NCBI RefSeq assembly: GCF_028912405.1
Contig: NZ_JAKELO010000002.1
Coordinates: 558,001 to 622,000 of the forward strand
From: Methanogenium marinum
GTDB lineage: Archaea; Halobacteriota; Methanomicrobia; Methanomicrobiales; Methanomicrobiaceae
Length of the DNA stretch: 64,000 nt
Direction: 5' to 3'
In this document: in pieces, positions 36,432 through 45,909 of the stretch
Numbering within the stretch: position 1 is the stretch's first letter
Layout: each line of letters begins with the position of its first letter
Position numbers and translations under genes: made by a program
Notes under the pieces: generated by a model
The model's input: the letters and a program-made list of their open reading frames with translations, nothing else
The model's database searches: none
What the model was told of the DNA's origin: nothing

Positions 36432-38255
36432 TCAAGATAAGGGTTGTACAATAAACTGGCTCCCCAGTTTTCCGTGATAGACTGTAGGGAGACTAAATAC
36501 CATAACTTCTTTTACATTTCCATTGGTATCAAGCAACCGTTCTTTCCTGGGGGGTGCAGCCTTCCCCTCAGAATACACCTGAATCATTCTTTGGGTGACA
36601 AACTCCAGATCATCGGGATGGATGAAATCAGTAAAGGGCAAATAATCCAGATCTTCACTTGGGGAAATTCCTAATAATTCTCTAAGACGCGGATTTGCAT
36701 ACAGAATATTGCCCCCTACATGAATACCTATCATGCTGGCTGAATGGTTAAGCAGACTTTCATAACGCTTCTCTGTCAGACGCATTGAATTCAGCATATA
36801 CCTATTCTGGATCATAACCGCAGCCTGATTCAAAATAGTCTCTATGAGAGAATCAGAACGTGGTTCATTTCCGTTCTCTGAGACAACAAGACAGACACCC
36901 AACAGATCATTTCCAGTCATAATTCCCATAGAGCGAATGCCATATGACCGTATTTTTGCATCAAAGATTCCACCTCCTGAATTACCAAAAGCCTCACCGA
37001 AGTAACCGGCCCATTCTTCGGAAAATGGCTGCAGATCCATGGATGACATTTCCCTTGCAGAATCAATCAGGCACGGAAATTGCATTCCTTTTGCTATATT
37101 CAGGGTATTAACCACATCATTATCACCCCATTTTTTACCACTTACTGCTTCATGAAAGTGATAAAGCCCATCACGATATGAAAAAAGCAGCATTAGTGAA
37201 GAAGGGCTAACTTTCGCAAGAGTTTCAGCACAATAGCTCCAGATATCATCATCTTCAGAAAGCATCATAAGACCACCGGAAAAATCAGATAAAATCGTAA
37301 ATTCCTCAAGGAGAGCATATTTTACTTTTTGAACCCTCATCTGTTCTGTGATATCCCAACCAACTGACTGATATCCAATAAGTGTCCCTGAATCACGGAA
37401 TATACCCCGGTTTGTCCATTGGTGCCATCCTTCATTCCCATCCGGCATGACGACAGGATTTGCAAATGAAACAACCGGATTTTCTGGTGTGAGACTCAAT
37501 AACTGTGCAGATACTTTTTCCCGGTAGTTTGCCGGAATGGAGGGGGCAAATACCCTGCCAATAACTTCCTGGCGGTCAATACCAAACGCCCTGCAGTATG
37601 CATCGTTCACAAACGTGATTGTACGATCCGGACGATACCGGATAATAAATTCAGATTGATCTTCAACTACCGCCCTGTATAGCGCCTCTTTAATCCTCAG
37701 GCGTTCCTGACACTCACGCTTCTTCGTAATGTCTTCAAAGATAAGTGTTGTAGCGCTGCAACCGTCCGGAAGAACCGTTCCAATACATTTCGTTCTGAAT
37801 GTCTGCGATTCATCCACCATTTCAACATGAATCTCTTTTTCTGAAATTTCACCGGGAGAGGATGAAAACACTTTCTCCATCAACTCATCATCGATAAGAG
37901 TAAACGAAACATCGGACAGTTTTTTACCGACGATCTCATCCAGCTGGCACCCCTCAATTTTTAAAAACCGGACATTCGCAAAATCGATGACACCAGAGGA
38001 ATTAAGAACAATTATTCCATCAGACGTAAGACTGAGCATTTCTGAGAGAGGCACACGTTCTGAGAGAAAGTACAGTTTTGCTGTGCAGACCTTCTTCACC
38101 TCAACTTCGCCTGAAATTAAAAGAACATCGAGATACTTAGCAACAGAGTTTCGGTTTATCCCTATTTTACGTGATATTTCCGTAATACTCATTCCGCGAC
38201 GATTATACTTGAGCATCTGCCTTATACGGTCAAGTTCAGGCGAGTAACTCTGCAC
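36432..38255 (-). CDS. PAS/GAF sensor with N-terminal HTH (no kinase)
   Basis: A 607-residue sensor-regulator. The N-terminal ~60 residues form a winged-helix-like HTH (ISRKIGINRNSVAKYLDVL). Then come a PAS domain (LSLTSDGIIVLNSSGVIDFANV), a second PAS (ALYRAVVEDQSEFIIRYRPD) with a PAC segment, a GAF-like part (about 310-490), and a final PAS (YESLLNHSASMIGIHVGG). No histidine kinase or HATPase is present. It is a one-component regulator type common in Methanomicrobiales-like genomes. Ligand and target genes are unknown. It stands alone. Confidence 0.87.
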   Translation of the reverse strand: MQSYSPELDRIRQMLKYNRRGMSITEISRKIGINRNSVAKYLDVLLISGEVEVKKVCTAKLYFLSERVPLSEMLSLTSDGIIVLNSSGVIDFANVRFLKIEGCQLDEIVGKKLSDVSFTLIDDELMEKVFSSSPGEISEKEIHVEMVDESQTFRTKCIGTVLPDGCSATTLIFEDITKKRECQERLRIKEALYRAVVEDQSEFIIRYRPDRTITFVNDAYCRAFGIDRQEVIGRVFAPSIPANYREKVSAQLLSLTPENPVVSFANPVVMPDGNEGWHQWTNRGIFRDSGTLIGYQSVGWDITEQMRVQKVKYALLEEFTILSDFSGGLMMLSEDDDIWSYCAETLAKVSPSSLMLLFSYRDGLYHFHEAVSGKKWGDNDVVNTLNIAKGMQFPCLIDSAREMSSMDLQPFSEEWAGYFGEAFGNSGGGIFDAKIRSYGIRSMGIMTGNDLLGVCLVVSENGNEPRSDSLIETILNQAAVMIQNRYMLNSMRLTEKRYESLLNHSASMIGIHVGGNILYANPRLRELLGISPSEDLDYLPFTDFIHPDDLEFVTQRMIQVYSEGKAAPPRKERLLDTNGNVKEVMVFSLPTVYHGKLGSQFIVQPLS

Positions 38256-38443
38256 GACACATCAGCCCCAAGACGTACTTATGTGTACCGCACCATAATT
38301 GTTTGCAAACAAAATACATACAATATATATTAGTATTCTATTTTTATTACACCATACCATCTAAAAATGAAATTGATCCATACAATTATTAGCAATCATA
38401 AATCATGTCAAATATATTGTATTAACAGAATCAGGTCTCTTCA

Positions 38444-39301
38444 TCACCCCAGTTCAAATGAAGTGACACCGAAGATCTCCTGAAGCGGAAGTTCGGGAAC
38501 ATATCGGGAATACATTCTCGCAGTTCCAAAGACCTCATCCATATTCCTTTCGCAGGCCATTGTCACTGCAGCAGCGTTTGGTTCAGGTGTATCAAAATAG
38601 AATACTTCTCCCGGTATCGATCCTGTGAGACCATCAAGAAGGCAATTCGCAATATCAGGTGTATCCGCAAAGATCGGGCCGATTTTATACCCCTCAAAAC
38701 AGCGGCGAATCACACCATATCCACCAATGGATTCATCCGGCTGAAGAAAGGCCAGTGCCTGCGTTTCATCCCGTGATATCCATTTTTCCACAAACTTTCT
38801 GCGTTCTCCAGGGAAATGCAGGCTGTCATACGCTGAAAGTGCATCCAGCGGAATATCCTGCACGGGCACCAGATCCTGCTGCTCACACCCTTCTGCAATA
38901 CCCTGCCAGCGGATATTCCGGTATGCATAGATAAGTCCGGCATTCCCAGCATATTTGTTCTGCATCTCAAATACACCGTCTCCACCGAAATTTCTCTCTC
39001 CTGCGTGGCACATACCATGATTCCAGAGTTTCCAGCCAACCCCGCGTCCACGGGCATCCTCACGGATGATATAGAACCCTCCAAAAGAGAATGACGAGTC
39101 ATAATTTGTCACTACCAGTGTGCCTGTGATCTCCCCATCTTCCTCTGCAAGAAACCAACCGGCCGGGTCAACCGCATAATGGCACTCCCCGTCGTGGATT
39201 CCGGGATTCCATCCCTCCTGACGTGCCCAATCGATAAAAATAGAAACATCATCTTTTGTGGCATTACGGATCTGCACACCCATTCTTTCTCTTCTGGTCA
39301 T
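38444..39301 (-). CDS. GNAT acetyltransferase with C-terminal YitI-like domain
   Basis: A roughly 285-residue N-acetyltransferase. The N-terminal GNAT domain has IRNATKDDVSIFIDWARQEGW at the start and the acetyl-CoA loop EDARGRGVGWKLW. The C-terminal half (from about FVEKWISRD) is a second GNAT-like domain of the type found in bacterial YitI. The chosen start is MTRRER; MGVQIRN six codons later is possible. A longer open frame upstream overlaps the divergent PemK-like gene and is not credible. Substrate unknown. Confidence 0.82.
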   Translation of the reverse strand: MTRRERMGVQIRNATKDDVSIFIDWARQEGWNPGIHDGECHYAVDPAGWFLAEEDGEITGTLVVTNYDSSFSFGGFYIIREDARGRGVGWKLWNHGMCHAGERNFGGDGVFEMQNKYAGNAGLIYAYRNIRWQGIAEGCEQQDLVPVQDIPLDALSAYDSLHFPGERRKFVEKWISRDETQALAFLQPDESIGGYGVIRRCFEGYKIGPIFADTPDIANCLLDGLTGSIPGEVFYFDTPEPNAAAVTMACERNMDEVFGTARMYSRYVPELPLQEIFGVTSFELG

Positions 39302-39560
39302 ATCATATTGTCCGAAAAATAATCCGAACCCTCCCAACCATATACCAGCATATCCTGCATTATCTGCAGATGATGCACATAACGCATATCTGAAAAGGAT
39401 AAGGGTCACCAGCCATATCATCCTTCTGAAATATGCCCACATATATCCAGGGATTATACGACATAATGCCACCATCTTCCATACAAAAACCCACCCTGAT
39501 GCTAACGCCGTTACCCCCACCATGCGTGATTTTTTCATCTCGGAAAACCGATTTTATGTA

Positions 39561-39941
39561 ATGAAAGGCTGCAGACAGGGAGATATCATTCTTGCCCCAT
39601 TCCGTCTGGGAAACAGTACATATACACGACCCCTGGTGATACTCTCTGTAGGAGAAAAAGGAGAGATACATGTATGCCCGGTAACATCCCGTCCTCCGTC
39701 AGACAGCCCGGCCCTTGAATGCTCCATCCAGCACTTCCGGGAAGGTGGCCTGGACCTCTTCGAATCCAGTTATATCCTCATACATAAACAAGGGACAATC
39801 AGTGAACGCTCCATCCGGCACAAAAAGGGATCGCTTGAGCCCGATTATTTCAGAACGGTCCTGGAAAACGTCACATATTTCAATAACTGCCCTAAAAATA
39901 GTTGCATGAAGACAACGAAGAAGCAACAAAGGTGGGGATGA
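39561..39941 (+). CDS. PemK/MazF-like protein
   Basis: A protein of about 126 residues beginning MKGCRQGDIILAPFRLGN. The QGD-I-L-F pattern followed by TRPLVILSVGEKGEIHVCPVTSR resembles the PemK/MazF fold of type II toxins, in which the Q/R-GD loop and the later S/T residue matter. No antitoxin-sized gene with a DNA-binding or acidic domain is seen beside it; the neighbours are acetyltransferases. A start 13 codons earlier (MRDFF) is possible, and neither has a clear ribosome-binding site. It may be a toxin-fold protein with another role. Confidence 0.55.
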   Translation: MKGCRQGDIILAPFRLGNSTYTRPLVILSVGEKGEIHVCPVTSRPPSDSPALECSIQHFREGGLDLFESSYILIHKQGTISERSIRHKKGSLEPDYFRTVLENVTYFNNCPKNSCMKTTKKQQRWG

Positions 39942-40007
39942 GAACTAACTCACTAACATCCTTCACAAAGTCACTTTCTTATTTGAATGAAAACGGAAAC
40001 AAAGGAT

Positions 40008-40514
40008 TTATTCTGCTTTTTCGCCATTTTCGGAAAACATTTCTTCATACATGACATAGGGCGTTTTCTTCATCCCAAGGCTGCGATATGCTTTACGGGC
40101 AGGCAGATTATCCTGTTCGACATACAGGCGAAGCCCCACCACATCCGGGCGACACCGTGCTTCAGCAGAAATCCACGCATACATCGCAGAAAATACCCCA
40201 GCCCTCCGAAACTCAGGTACAACATAAACACTCTGAATCCACCAGCAATGCCCATTTCTCCAGTCACTCCATTCAAGCGTGATCAGGCACTGGCCGGCCA
40301 TGGCTCCGTCAGATTCGGCAACCAGGTACCACCCTTTCTCCTGATCTTCCAGAACAGACATAACCCCATTCCGACCAGTTTCATTGTCAAGTAATCGCAC
40401 TTCGGTTTCATATGCCATCTCAGCATTGTGGTCAGCAATCAAATCACCGTCAGCTGGCACTGCAAACCTGATCTGCAAGCCTTTTCCCCCACTCTTTTCA
40501 TCCGGAGCTATCAT
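40008..40514 (-). CDS. GNAT-family N-acetyltransferase
   Basis: A 168-residue single-domain acetyltransferase. The acetyl-CoA-binding part reads IQSVYVVPEFRRAGVFSAMY, and the C-terminal LYVEQDNLPARKAYRSLGM is typical of GNAT proteins acting on small molecules or protein N-termini. Length is normal. No functional partner is evident nearby. The start is the ATG giving MIAPDEKS. Confidence 0.87.
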   Translation of the reverse strand: MIAPDEKSGGKGLQIRFAVPADGDLIADHNAEMAYETEVRLLDNETGRNGVMSVLEDQEKGWYLVAESDGAMAGQCLITLEWSDWRNGHCWWIQSVYVVPEFRRAGVFSAMYAWISAEARCRPDVVGLRLYVEQDNLPARKAYRSLGMKKTPYVMYEEMFSENGEKAE

Positions 40515-40744
40515 GAATAATCAGGAGAAACACATCGTCTGCCACACCAATGAGTATTTTGGAAAAATCTCCCGCAATCACCAATAGAATGACAGTTTTT
40601 GACCAGAAATAACCTATATAAGATTGTCATGTCTTCAGCGAAAAGGGCCAGAATCTTTGGCGCACACCAGATTATTTATCATACCATAATCCATTCACAA
40701 AAAACAGTAATGATGCCGGAGAGTGCCGGCGGCAATAATTTCAT

Positions 40745-41491
40745 TCAACCAAAGAACCCAAATATTCCCTTTTTATCTTTTTCTGTAGCCGCAACCTCTT
40801 CAAAACGTGCCTGCTCCTGCTCCATCACCTGCACCTGTTCTCTGAGAAGAGATGCAGTCTCCTCATCACACTCACACCCATCTATAAGGCGGTTAATCTC
40901 TTCTGTGCGGACACGGTTCTGGACCACATGTTGCATAATGGCATCTGCGGATGTCTGGTCACCACCAAACAAAAAAACCATAAACGCATTCTGTGAGCGT
41001 ATTTTTTCTTCATTCTTCACTGTAGTCCGGACAGAACCATTGATCTCTTCAGAAAGACGTATCAGATCAGATGCACTCCCACCGGTAAGCGGAGCTGCTG
41101 CACGGAATGCATATACTGCCCTTTCCGTCCCATTCCCAAGCGGAGAAATACCGCCTGCATCGGCCTGATATACCTGGTTTCGTTCGGAAATCATTGCCCT
41201 CAGGCGTGTTGCATTGCAGGCTTCATCCGTGTTACATTCACTTTCCCGCACACGATCCTGATCTCGCACGGTGACACGATCCCTATCCTCAAGCATATCA
41301 CCATCCGGATCCTGCAGCATGTCACGATCCATACTGGCATTCTCTGGCCCAACTGACTCGCCCTCATATCCAGAACCGGCACCCGGACCCACACCAATGC
41401 TAACACCTCCGGCGGCAGAAACCGGAATGCAGATACTAAATACCAAAAAAACTGCTCCAAAAACACAGCAGATACGACCAATATAATTCAT
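40745..41491 (-). CDS. secreted protein of unknown function
   Basis: I do not recognise this 248-residue protein. It starts with a signal peptide (ICCVFGAVFLVFSICIPVSA). A glycine-rich stretch follows, then an acidic/arginine-rich low-complexity segment (DRDMLQDPDGDMLEDRDRV and onwards). The rest is a helical region with two cysteines (CNTDEACN) and a charged C-terminus ending FGFFG. A hydrophobic stretch QNAFMVFLFGG lies near residue 175. The start eight codons inside the longest frame is preferred because it gives a normal signal peptide. The longer form adds a basic MKRRLSIH. Confidence 0.6.
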   Translation of the reverse strand: MNYIGRICCVFGAVFLVFSICIPVSAAGGVSIGVGPGAGSGYEGESVGPENASMDRDMLQDPDGDMLEDRDRVTVRDQDRVRESECNTDEACNATRLRAMISERNQVYQADAGGISPLGNGTERAVYAFRAAAPLTGGSASDLIRLSEEINGSVRTTVKNEEKIRSQNAFMVFLFGGDQTSADAIMQHVVQNRVRTEEINRLIDGCECDEETASLLREQVQVMEQEQARFEEVAATEKDKKGIFGFFG

Positions 41492-41698
41492 GTGAATACT
41501 TAACCTCCTCTTCATCTCCCATCATTTCATCTCGGTATATACAAATGACAGACATCCACCATGTCATGGTTCACTCTATTTATGCGTTCCTTCTAAAATG
41601 GATGAATTACTCGCCAGGATAAATCCTTTTTTTTGCAAAACACTGCACAGGAAAATGTATATTGCAGATAGCAGAGAATACCCCGCCAGTGAGAAACG

Positions 41699-43501
41699 AT
41701 GGATGGATACACCAACAAAATCGCCTGGGTGGATTTGGGGAAGGGGAAAATCTCCATTCAGGAAACAGATGCCGAGATGAAACGCCAGTATATCGGGGGA
41801 AGAGGATTTGGCGCACACATCATATCATCACAGATGGACCCCCTGACTGACCCGCTGGACCCTGAAAACATCATCACTTTTATGACAGGGCCCACTACCG
41901 GCACCGGCATCCCACTTGGAAGCAGGTATGAAGTCTGCACAAAATCACCTCTGAACGGAACACTTATGTCAGCCAACAGCGGGGGCGTGTTTGGCTGGAA
42001 GATGAAGAAAGCCGGATTTGACGGAGTCGTTATTTCAGGAAAAGCAAAAAAACCGACATATCTCTACCTGGAAAACGGAAATGTAGAAATCCGAAATGCA
42101 GCAGACTACTGGGGGAAAACAACTCACGAAACCACTGATGCACTCATGGCAGATCTGGATGATCCCAAAGCACGGGTACTCTGCATCGGACCCGCCGGAG
42201 AAAACCTGGACCTTCTTGCCTGTGTAATAAATGACCGGGACCGGGCTGCAGGCAGAGGGGGATCCGGTGCCGTGATGGGATCAAAAAACCTGAAGGCAAT
42301 TGTCGCAACAGGAGACCAGCAAATCAAAGTAGCAGACCCGGACCGTATGGATGGAGTGAAAGAGAGAATCCGCACAAAAATTCAGGAAAACGGAATCTGT
42401 GATGCACTGCACCTCTACGGCACATCGGTGCTTGTCAACATCATTCATGAAAACGGCATTCTTCCCACACGTAACTTCCAGAGCTGTGACTTCCCGAATC
42501 CTGATGATGTCTCAGGAGAACGGATGAGAGATACAATTCTGAAAAAAGAGAAGGGCTGTTATGCATGTATTGTCAAGTGCAGCCGTGTCTGTGAAGTTGA
42601 GGGGGAGACGCACGAGGGACCGGAGTACGAGGGGGTATGGGGATTTGGCCCGGACCTCGGAATTGATGACCTGCCACTCATCACACAGGCAAACTGGCTG
42701 TGCAATAAACTTGGTCTTGACAACATTGGCACCGCAGGCAGTATTGCCTGTGCTATGGAAATGAGAGAGAAAGGCTATATCAGCGAGGGCCCCACCTTTG
42801 GTGATGGAACAGGCCTTCTGGAACTTATCAACCAAATTGGACACAGAGAAGGATTTGGTGCCGAACTTTCAGATGGATCATTTCGCTTTGCAGTCAAGTA
42901 TGGTCACCCGGAACTTTCAATGAGCGTAAAAATGCAGGATTTGCCGGCATACGATCCGCGTGGCCTGCAGGGACACGGGCTTGCCTATGCAACCAGTGTC
43001 CGGGGCGGTGATCATGTCTATGGCTACCTGATATCACCAGAAGTGTTGGGTTCACCGGAAAAACTGGACCCCTATGAGAGCACGGGAAAAGCACTATGGG
43101 TGAAGGTCTTCCAGGACCTGACAGCCGCTATTGATGCGTCAGGCCTCTGTCTCTTCACTTCCTTTGCACTGAACGCAGATGATTATGCGGATATTATGTC
43201 GGCAACTACAGGAACTGAAATAAATGCAACAGAGCTCCTCAGGGTTGGGGAACGTATCTGGAATGTTCAGAAACTCTTTAACCTCGCCGTTGGATACACA
43301 AAAGATGACGACACTCTTCCTGACCGCTTCCTGACCGAACCTCTACAGAATGGTGCACCAAAAGGACGGGTCTGGGAGCGACAACCAATGCTGGACGAAT
43401 ACTATGCAGAACGTGGATGGGACAACGAAGGAGTGCCCACACCCAAAAAAATCAGAGAACTTGGCCTTGGTGAACCAGGAATTATGCATGCTCACACCTG
43501 A
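41699..43501 (+). CDS. aor: tungsten-type aldehyde ferredoxin oxidoreductase
   Basis: A 600-residue AOR-family enzyme, oxidising aldehydes to acids with ferredoxin as acceptor and using a tungsten (or molybdenum) bis-pterin and one 4Fe-4S cluster. N-terminal pterin-binding elements are VDLGKGKISI, YIGGRGFGAHI and PTTGTGIPLGSRYEV. The cluster ligands are CYACIVKC (CxxCxxxC) near residue 288 and a later cysteine in SGLCLFTSF. DRDRAAGRGGSGAVMGSKNLKAI is also typical. It heads an operon with MoeB-like and MoaD-like genes. Length is normal. Confidence 0.95.
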   Translation: MDGYTNKIAWVDLGKGKISIQETDAEMKRQYIGGRGFGAHIISSQMDPLTDPLDPENIITFMTGPTTGTGIPLGSRYEVCTKSPLNGTLMSANSGGVFGWKMKKAGFDGVVISGKAKKPTYLYLENGNVEIRNAADYWGKTTHETTDALMADLDDPKARVLCIGPAGENLDLLACVINDRDRAAGRGGSGAVMGSKNLKAIVATGDQQIKVADPDRMDGVKERIRTKIQENGICDALHLYGTSVLVNIIHENGILPTRNFQSCDFPNPDDVSGERMRDTILKKEKGCYACIVKCSRVCEVEGETHEGPEYEGVWGFGPDLGIDDLPLITQANWLCNKLGLDNIGTAGSIACAMEMREKGYISEGPTFGDGTGLLELINQIGHREGFGAELSDGSFRFAVKYGHPELSMSVKMQDLPAYDPRGLQGHGLAYATSVRGGDHVYGYLISPEVLGSPEKLDPYESTGKALWVKVFQDLTAAIDASGLCLFTSFALNADDYADIMSATTGTEINATELLRVGERIWNVQKLFNLAVGYTKDDDTLPDRFLTEPLQNGAPKGRVWERQPMLDEYYAERGWDNEGVPTPKKIRELGLGEPGIMHAHT

Positions 43502-44240
43502 AGAAAAAGAACAGTTTATCCGTCAGACCCCGATTTTGGGAGAAGACGGGCAGGAAAAACTCAAAAATGCCGCTGTGCTGGTGGCAGGGGCCGGGGGGCT
43601 CGGGACAGCCATTGCCCTCCACTGTGCCTTTGCTGGCTTCGGCACCGTCCGTATCGCAGATTGTGACAGAATTGAACGCTCAAACCTCAACCGCCAGACC
43701 CTGTACCGGCTGCCCGATATCGGGAGAATGAAAGCAGACATGGCAGTGGAGAGAATCCAGGGAGTCACCCCGTATCTTTGCACAGAAGCGGTAAACACAG
43801 TCATCACTGTAGAGAATGTTTTGCAGATGACAGCAGGCATGGATATCATCATTGATGCAATGGATAACTACGACACCCGCTACATTCTTGCAGATGCGGC
43901 AGAAGAACGCGGCATACCATTCATTCATGGCGCCATTGACGGATTCTACGGGCAGGTCGCAACCACCATACCGGGTCAGTCCGCCTGTTTGCGGTGTATT
44001 GTCCCCCATCCCCCCCCCAGAACGAAAGTCCCGGCACTCTCAGCCACGACAGGCATCATCGGAAGCATCCAGGTAACAGAGGCAATTAAATGCATTCTCG
44101 GGATGGGCACACTACTTACCGACAAACTTCTCTTGTGGGACGGCCTCCATTGTGAAATGGATACGATTGAGGTCACTCCTCTAAAGGAATGTCCACACTG
44201 TGGAGAATGCAGGAAGATGAAAACAGAGCAGAAAAAATGA
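43488..44240 (+). CDS. ThiF/MoeB-family adenylyltransferase
   Basis: A 250-residue E1-like enzyme that adenylates the C-terminal GG of a ubiquitin-like sulfur carrier. It has the nucleotide loop GAGGLGTAI, the DCDRIERSNLNRQ motif, and DAMDNYDTRYILAD. Two zinc CxxC pairs (CLRC and CPHC) are present. The ATG overlaps the AOR 3' end by 14 bases, and longer in-frame starts lie wholly within AOR. The MoaD-like gene overlaps its stop. Together they probably supply sulfur for the pterin dithiolene of the AOR cofactor; that assignment rests on family and context. Confidence 0.88.
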   Translation: MLTPEEKEQFIRQTPILGEDGQEKLKNAAVLVAGAGGLGTAIALHCAFAGFGTVRIADCDRIERSNLNRQTLYRLPDIGRMKADMAVERIQGVTPYLCTEAVNTVITVENVLQMTAGMDIIIDAMDNYDTRYILADAAEERGIPFIHGAIDGFYGQVATTIPGQSACLRCIVPHPPPRTKVPALSATTGIIGSIQVTEAIKCILGMGTLLTDKLLLWDGLHCEMDTIEVTPLKECPHCGECRKMKTEQKK

Positions 44241-44515
44241 AAGTGACAGTAAAGGTATTTGCAACCCTGCGCCGGTTTATGGAGAAAGAATCACAGGTAA
44301 CCATAGAGTCCGGCACCACAGCAGGGGAACTCCTTTTGATGCTTACAAAAGAACACCCCGGCCTCAACAACGAACTCTTTGATGAGACGGGTGTTCTCCG
44401 TGAGTACGTGAACATCCTGAAGAACGGGAGAAATATTCATTTTCTGAACAAACTTGAAACGATAATTGAAGAAAATGATTTAATTGCCATCTTCCCTCCG
44501 TCCGGTGGTGGATAA
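44237..44515 (+). CDS. MoaD/ThiS-like sulfur carrier protein
   Basis: A 92-residue ubiquitin-fold sulfur carrier ending in FPPSGGG; the terminal Gly-Gly is the site of adenylation and thiocarboxylation. The start MKVTVKVFATLRRF is standard. Its ATG overlaps the MoeB-like stop (ATGA), so the pair is coupled. It probably works in molybdopterin/tungstopterin synthesis for the AOR encoded in the same operon. Confidence 0.9.
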   Translation: MKVTVKVFATLRRFMEKESQVTIESGTTAGELLLMLTKEHPGLNNELFDETGVLREYVNILKNGRNIHFLNKLETIIEENDLIAIFPPSGGG

Positions 44516-44628
44516 TGGCAGATGAAAAGCGAATTTCACACCCCCGTTCCAATAAAAAATCTATTTTTGCCCTTCTTGTGACACCGGAGAGAAGGGACAT
44601 TCAGAGCAACACAGGTGTATTGATGTGA
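44515..44628 (+). CDS. possible 37-residue coupled peptide
   Basis: A short open frame starts with an ATG overlapping the MoaD-like stop (TAATG), the kind of overlap seen through the rest of this operon. The peptide begins MADEKRISHPRSNKKS and is basic, without a membrane segment or known motif. It may be a real coupled gene, a remnant of a longer one, or chance. Confidence 0.25.
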   Translation: MADEKRISHPRSNKKSIFALLVTPERRDIQSNTGVLM

Positions 44629-44648
44629 GATGTCCCGATGCACAAATA

Positions 44649-44672
44649 TATGCCCATATGAGTAAAATTCAT
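44649..44672 (+). promoter_or_regulatory. shared motif before the NifX-like gene
   Basis: TATGCCCATATGAGTAA matches the copy before DUF5320 at 16 of 17 positions and contains the symmetric TATG-NN-CATA. It lies just downstream of the TATA-like AAATATAT and about 20-40 bases before the start codon, a place suited to block initiation. Operator function is inference. Confidence 0.45.
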
Positions 44673-44690
44673 TGATGGAGAATATCAGTT

Positions 44691-45029
44691 ATGAAAGTAT
44701 GTATTACATCAAAAGGCGATTCGCCAGAATCAGTTCCGGAAAACCGCTTCGGAAGAACCCCGTTCTTTGTCGTCTACGATGATGAAACCGGAAACGTAAT
44801 CGAGGCAATTAACAATTCAAGTGCCAATGACGCAAGCGGTGTCGGGCCAAAGGTTGTCCAGATGCTTGTCTCAAAGGGCGTCAACGTGGTTATCACCGGA
44901 CAGGTCGGCGGCAATGCCAACAAGGGACTTGAAGTCGCAGGCATCCCCACCTATGCATTCGGCGAAGCAAAGACCGTTGCAGATGCATATGCTGCATACA
45001 AAGCAGGAACACTGACCCGTATCGTCTAA
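44691..45029 (+). CDS. NifX/NafY-family (MTH1175-like) metal-cofactor domain protein
   Basis: A 112-residue single-domain member of the dinitrogenase iron-molybdenum cofactor biosynthesis family (NifX/NafY/MTH1175 type). Such proteins bind metal clusters. Motifs are FGRTPFFVVYDDETG, NDASGVGPKVVQML and VVITGQVGGNANKGL. GGAG lies upstream. No nitrogenase genes are in the window, so a more general role in cluster handling with the two following ATPases is likely (inference from context). Confidence 0.9.
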   Translation: MKVCITSKGDSPESVPENRFGRTPFFVVYDDETGNVIEAINNSSANDASGVGPKVVQMLVSKGVNVVITGQVGGNANKGLEVAGIPTYAFGEAKTVADAYAAYKAGTLTRIV

Positions 45030-45057
45030 AAGGAGTGTCGATTCCATTACTACCGGA

Positions 45058-45909
45058 ATGAAGATAGTCGTAGCAAGCGGCAAAGGCGGTACCGGCAAGA
45101 CCATGGTCGCGGTCAACCTCGCATGGGCATTATCACAGTCACAAGAGATCCATCTCATTGACTGCGATGCTGAAGAACCAAACGTCCACCTCTTCTATCC
45201 CGGCGGGAAGGATGAAGGACCAGTAACCGTGAAGGTGCCTGAGGTTGACAGCGAAAAATGTACCTTATGTGGTGCATGCGGAGAATTCTGCCGCTATGGA
45301 GCAATATCTGTCCTTACAGAATCAGTGATGTTTCAGGCACATCTCTGCCATTCATGCGGTGGGTGTATGCTGTCCTGCCCGGTGGATGCTATCACAGAAG
45401 TCCCCCGACGGATTGGAATGATTACCCGAAGTGAGCCATCGCCCACACTCACGGTTATCTCAGGCATCCTTGATGAAGGAGAGATTGCAGCACCGGCTGT
45501 TATAAAGGCAGCAAAAGAGGCAGGAGAATGGGACGGCGTATCAGTCCTTGACGGCCCGCCAGGCACTGCATGCCCGGTCATTGAGACGATGGAAGGCGCT
45601 GACGTCTGTATTCTTGTCACTGAATCAACACCCTCTGGTCTTGCTGATCTCAGACGGGCAGCACACCTCGCAGAGGCTCTTGGCATCCCTTCAGGAGTTG
45701 TCATCAACCGAAGTGACAAGGAGGACGGCCCGACACTCGCATTCTGCGAAGAAGAAGGGCTGCCGGTTCTCCTGACCATTCCATTTGACCGTGAAATCGC
45801 TGCAATACAGAACAGGGGTGCCATCCTTTGCTCCGAAAAAGAGGAGTGGAAAGAGGCATTTGCTCAGCTGTACGAGGATACCATTGCTATCACAGGAGAC
45901 ATATCATGA
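45058..45909 (+). CDS. MinD-superfamily P-loop ATPase with inserted ferredoxin domain (1)
   Basis: A 283-residue Mrp/MinD-like ATPase. The deviant Walker A is GKGGTGKTM. Residues ~62-105 hold an inserted 2x[4Fe-4S] ferredoxin domain (CTLCGACGEFC and CHSCGGCMLSC). The C-terminal part has DGPPGTACPVIE and LVTESTPSGLADLRRA. Such proteins always occur as a tandem pair with NifX-like partners in anaerobes and are thought to act in Fe-S or metal-cofactor handling. The next ATPase overlaps its stop by four bases. Confidence 0.9.
   Translation: MKIVVASGKGGTGKTMVAVNLAWALSQSQEIHLIDCDAEEPNVHLFYPGGKDEGPVTVKVPEVDSEKCTLCGACGEFCRYGAISVLTESVMFQAHLCHSCGGCMLSCPVDAITEVPRRIGMITRSEPSPTLTVISGILDEGEIAAPAVIKAAKEAGEWDGVSVLDGPPGTACPVIETMEGADVCILVTESTPSGLADLRRAAHLAEALGIPSGVVINRSDKEDGPTLAFCEEEGLPVLLTIPFDREIAAIQNRGAILCSEKEEWKEAFAQLYEDTIAITGDIS

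Noticed and set aside
39302..39538. N-terminal extension of the GNAT protein by 79 residues
   Set aside because: It overlaps the start region of the divergent PemK-like gene and has no family similarity; the GNAT domain begins after MTRRERMGV.
44689..45029. Nitrogenase-related function for the NifX-like protein
   Set aside because: No nif structural or assembly genes are in the window, and the MTH1175-like branch is widespread in non-fixing methanogens.
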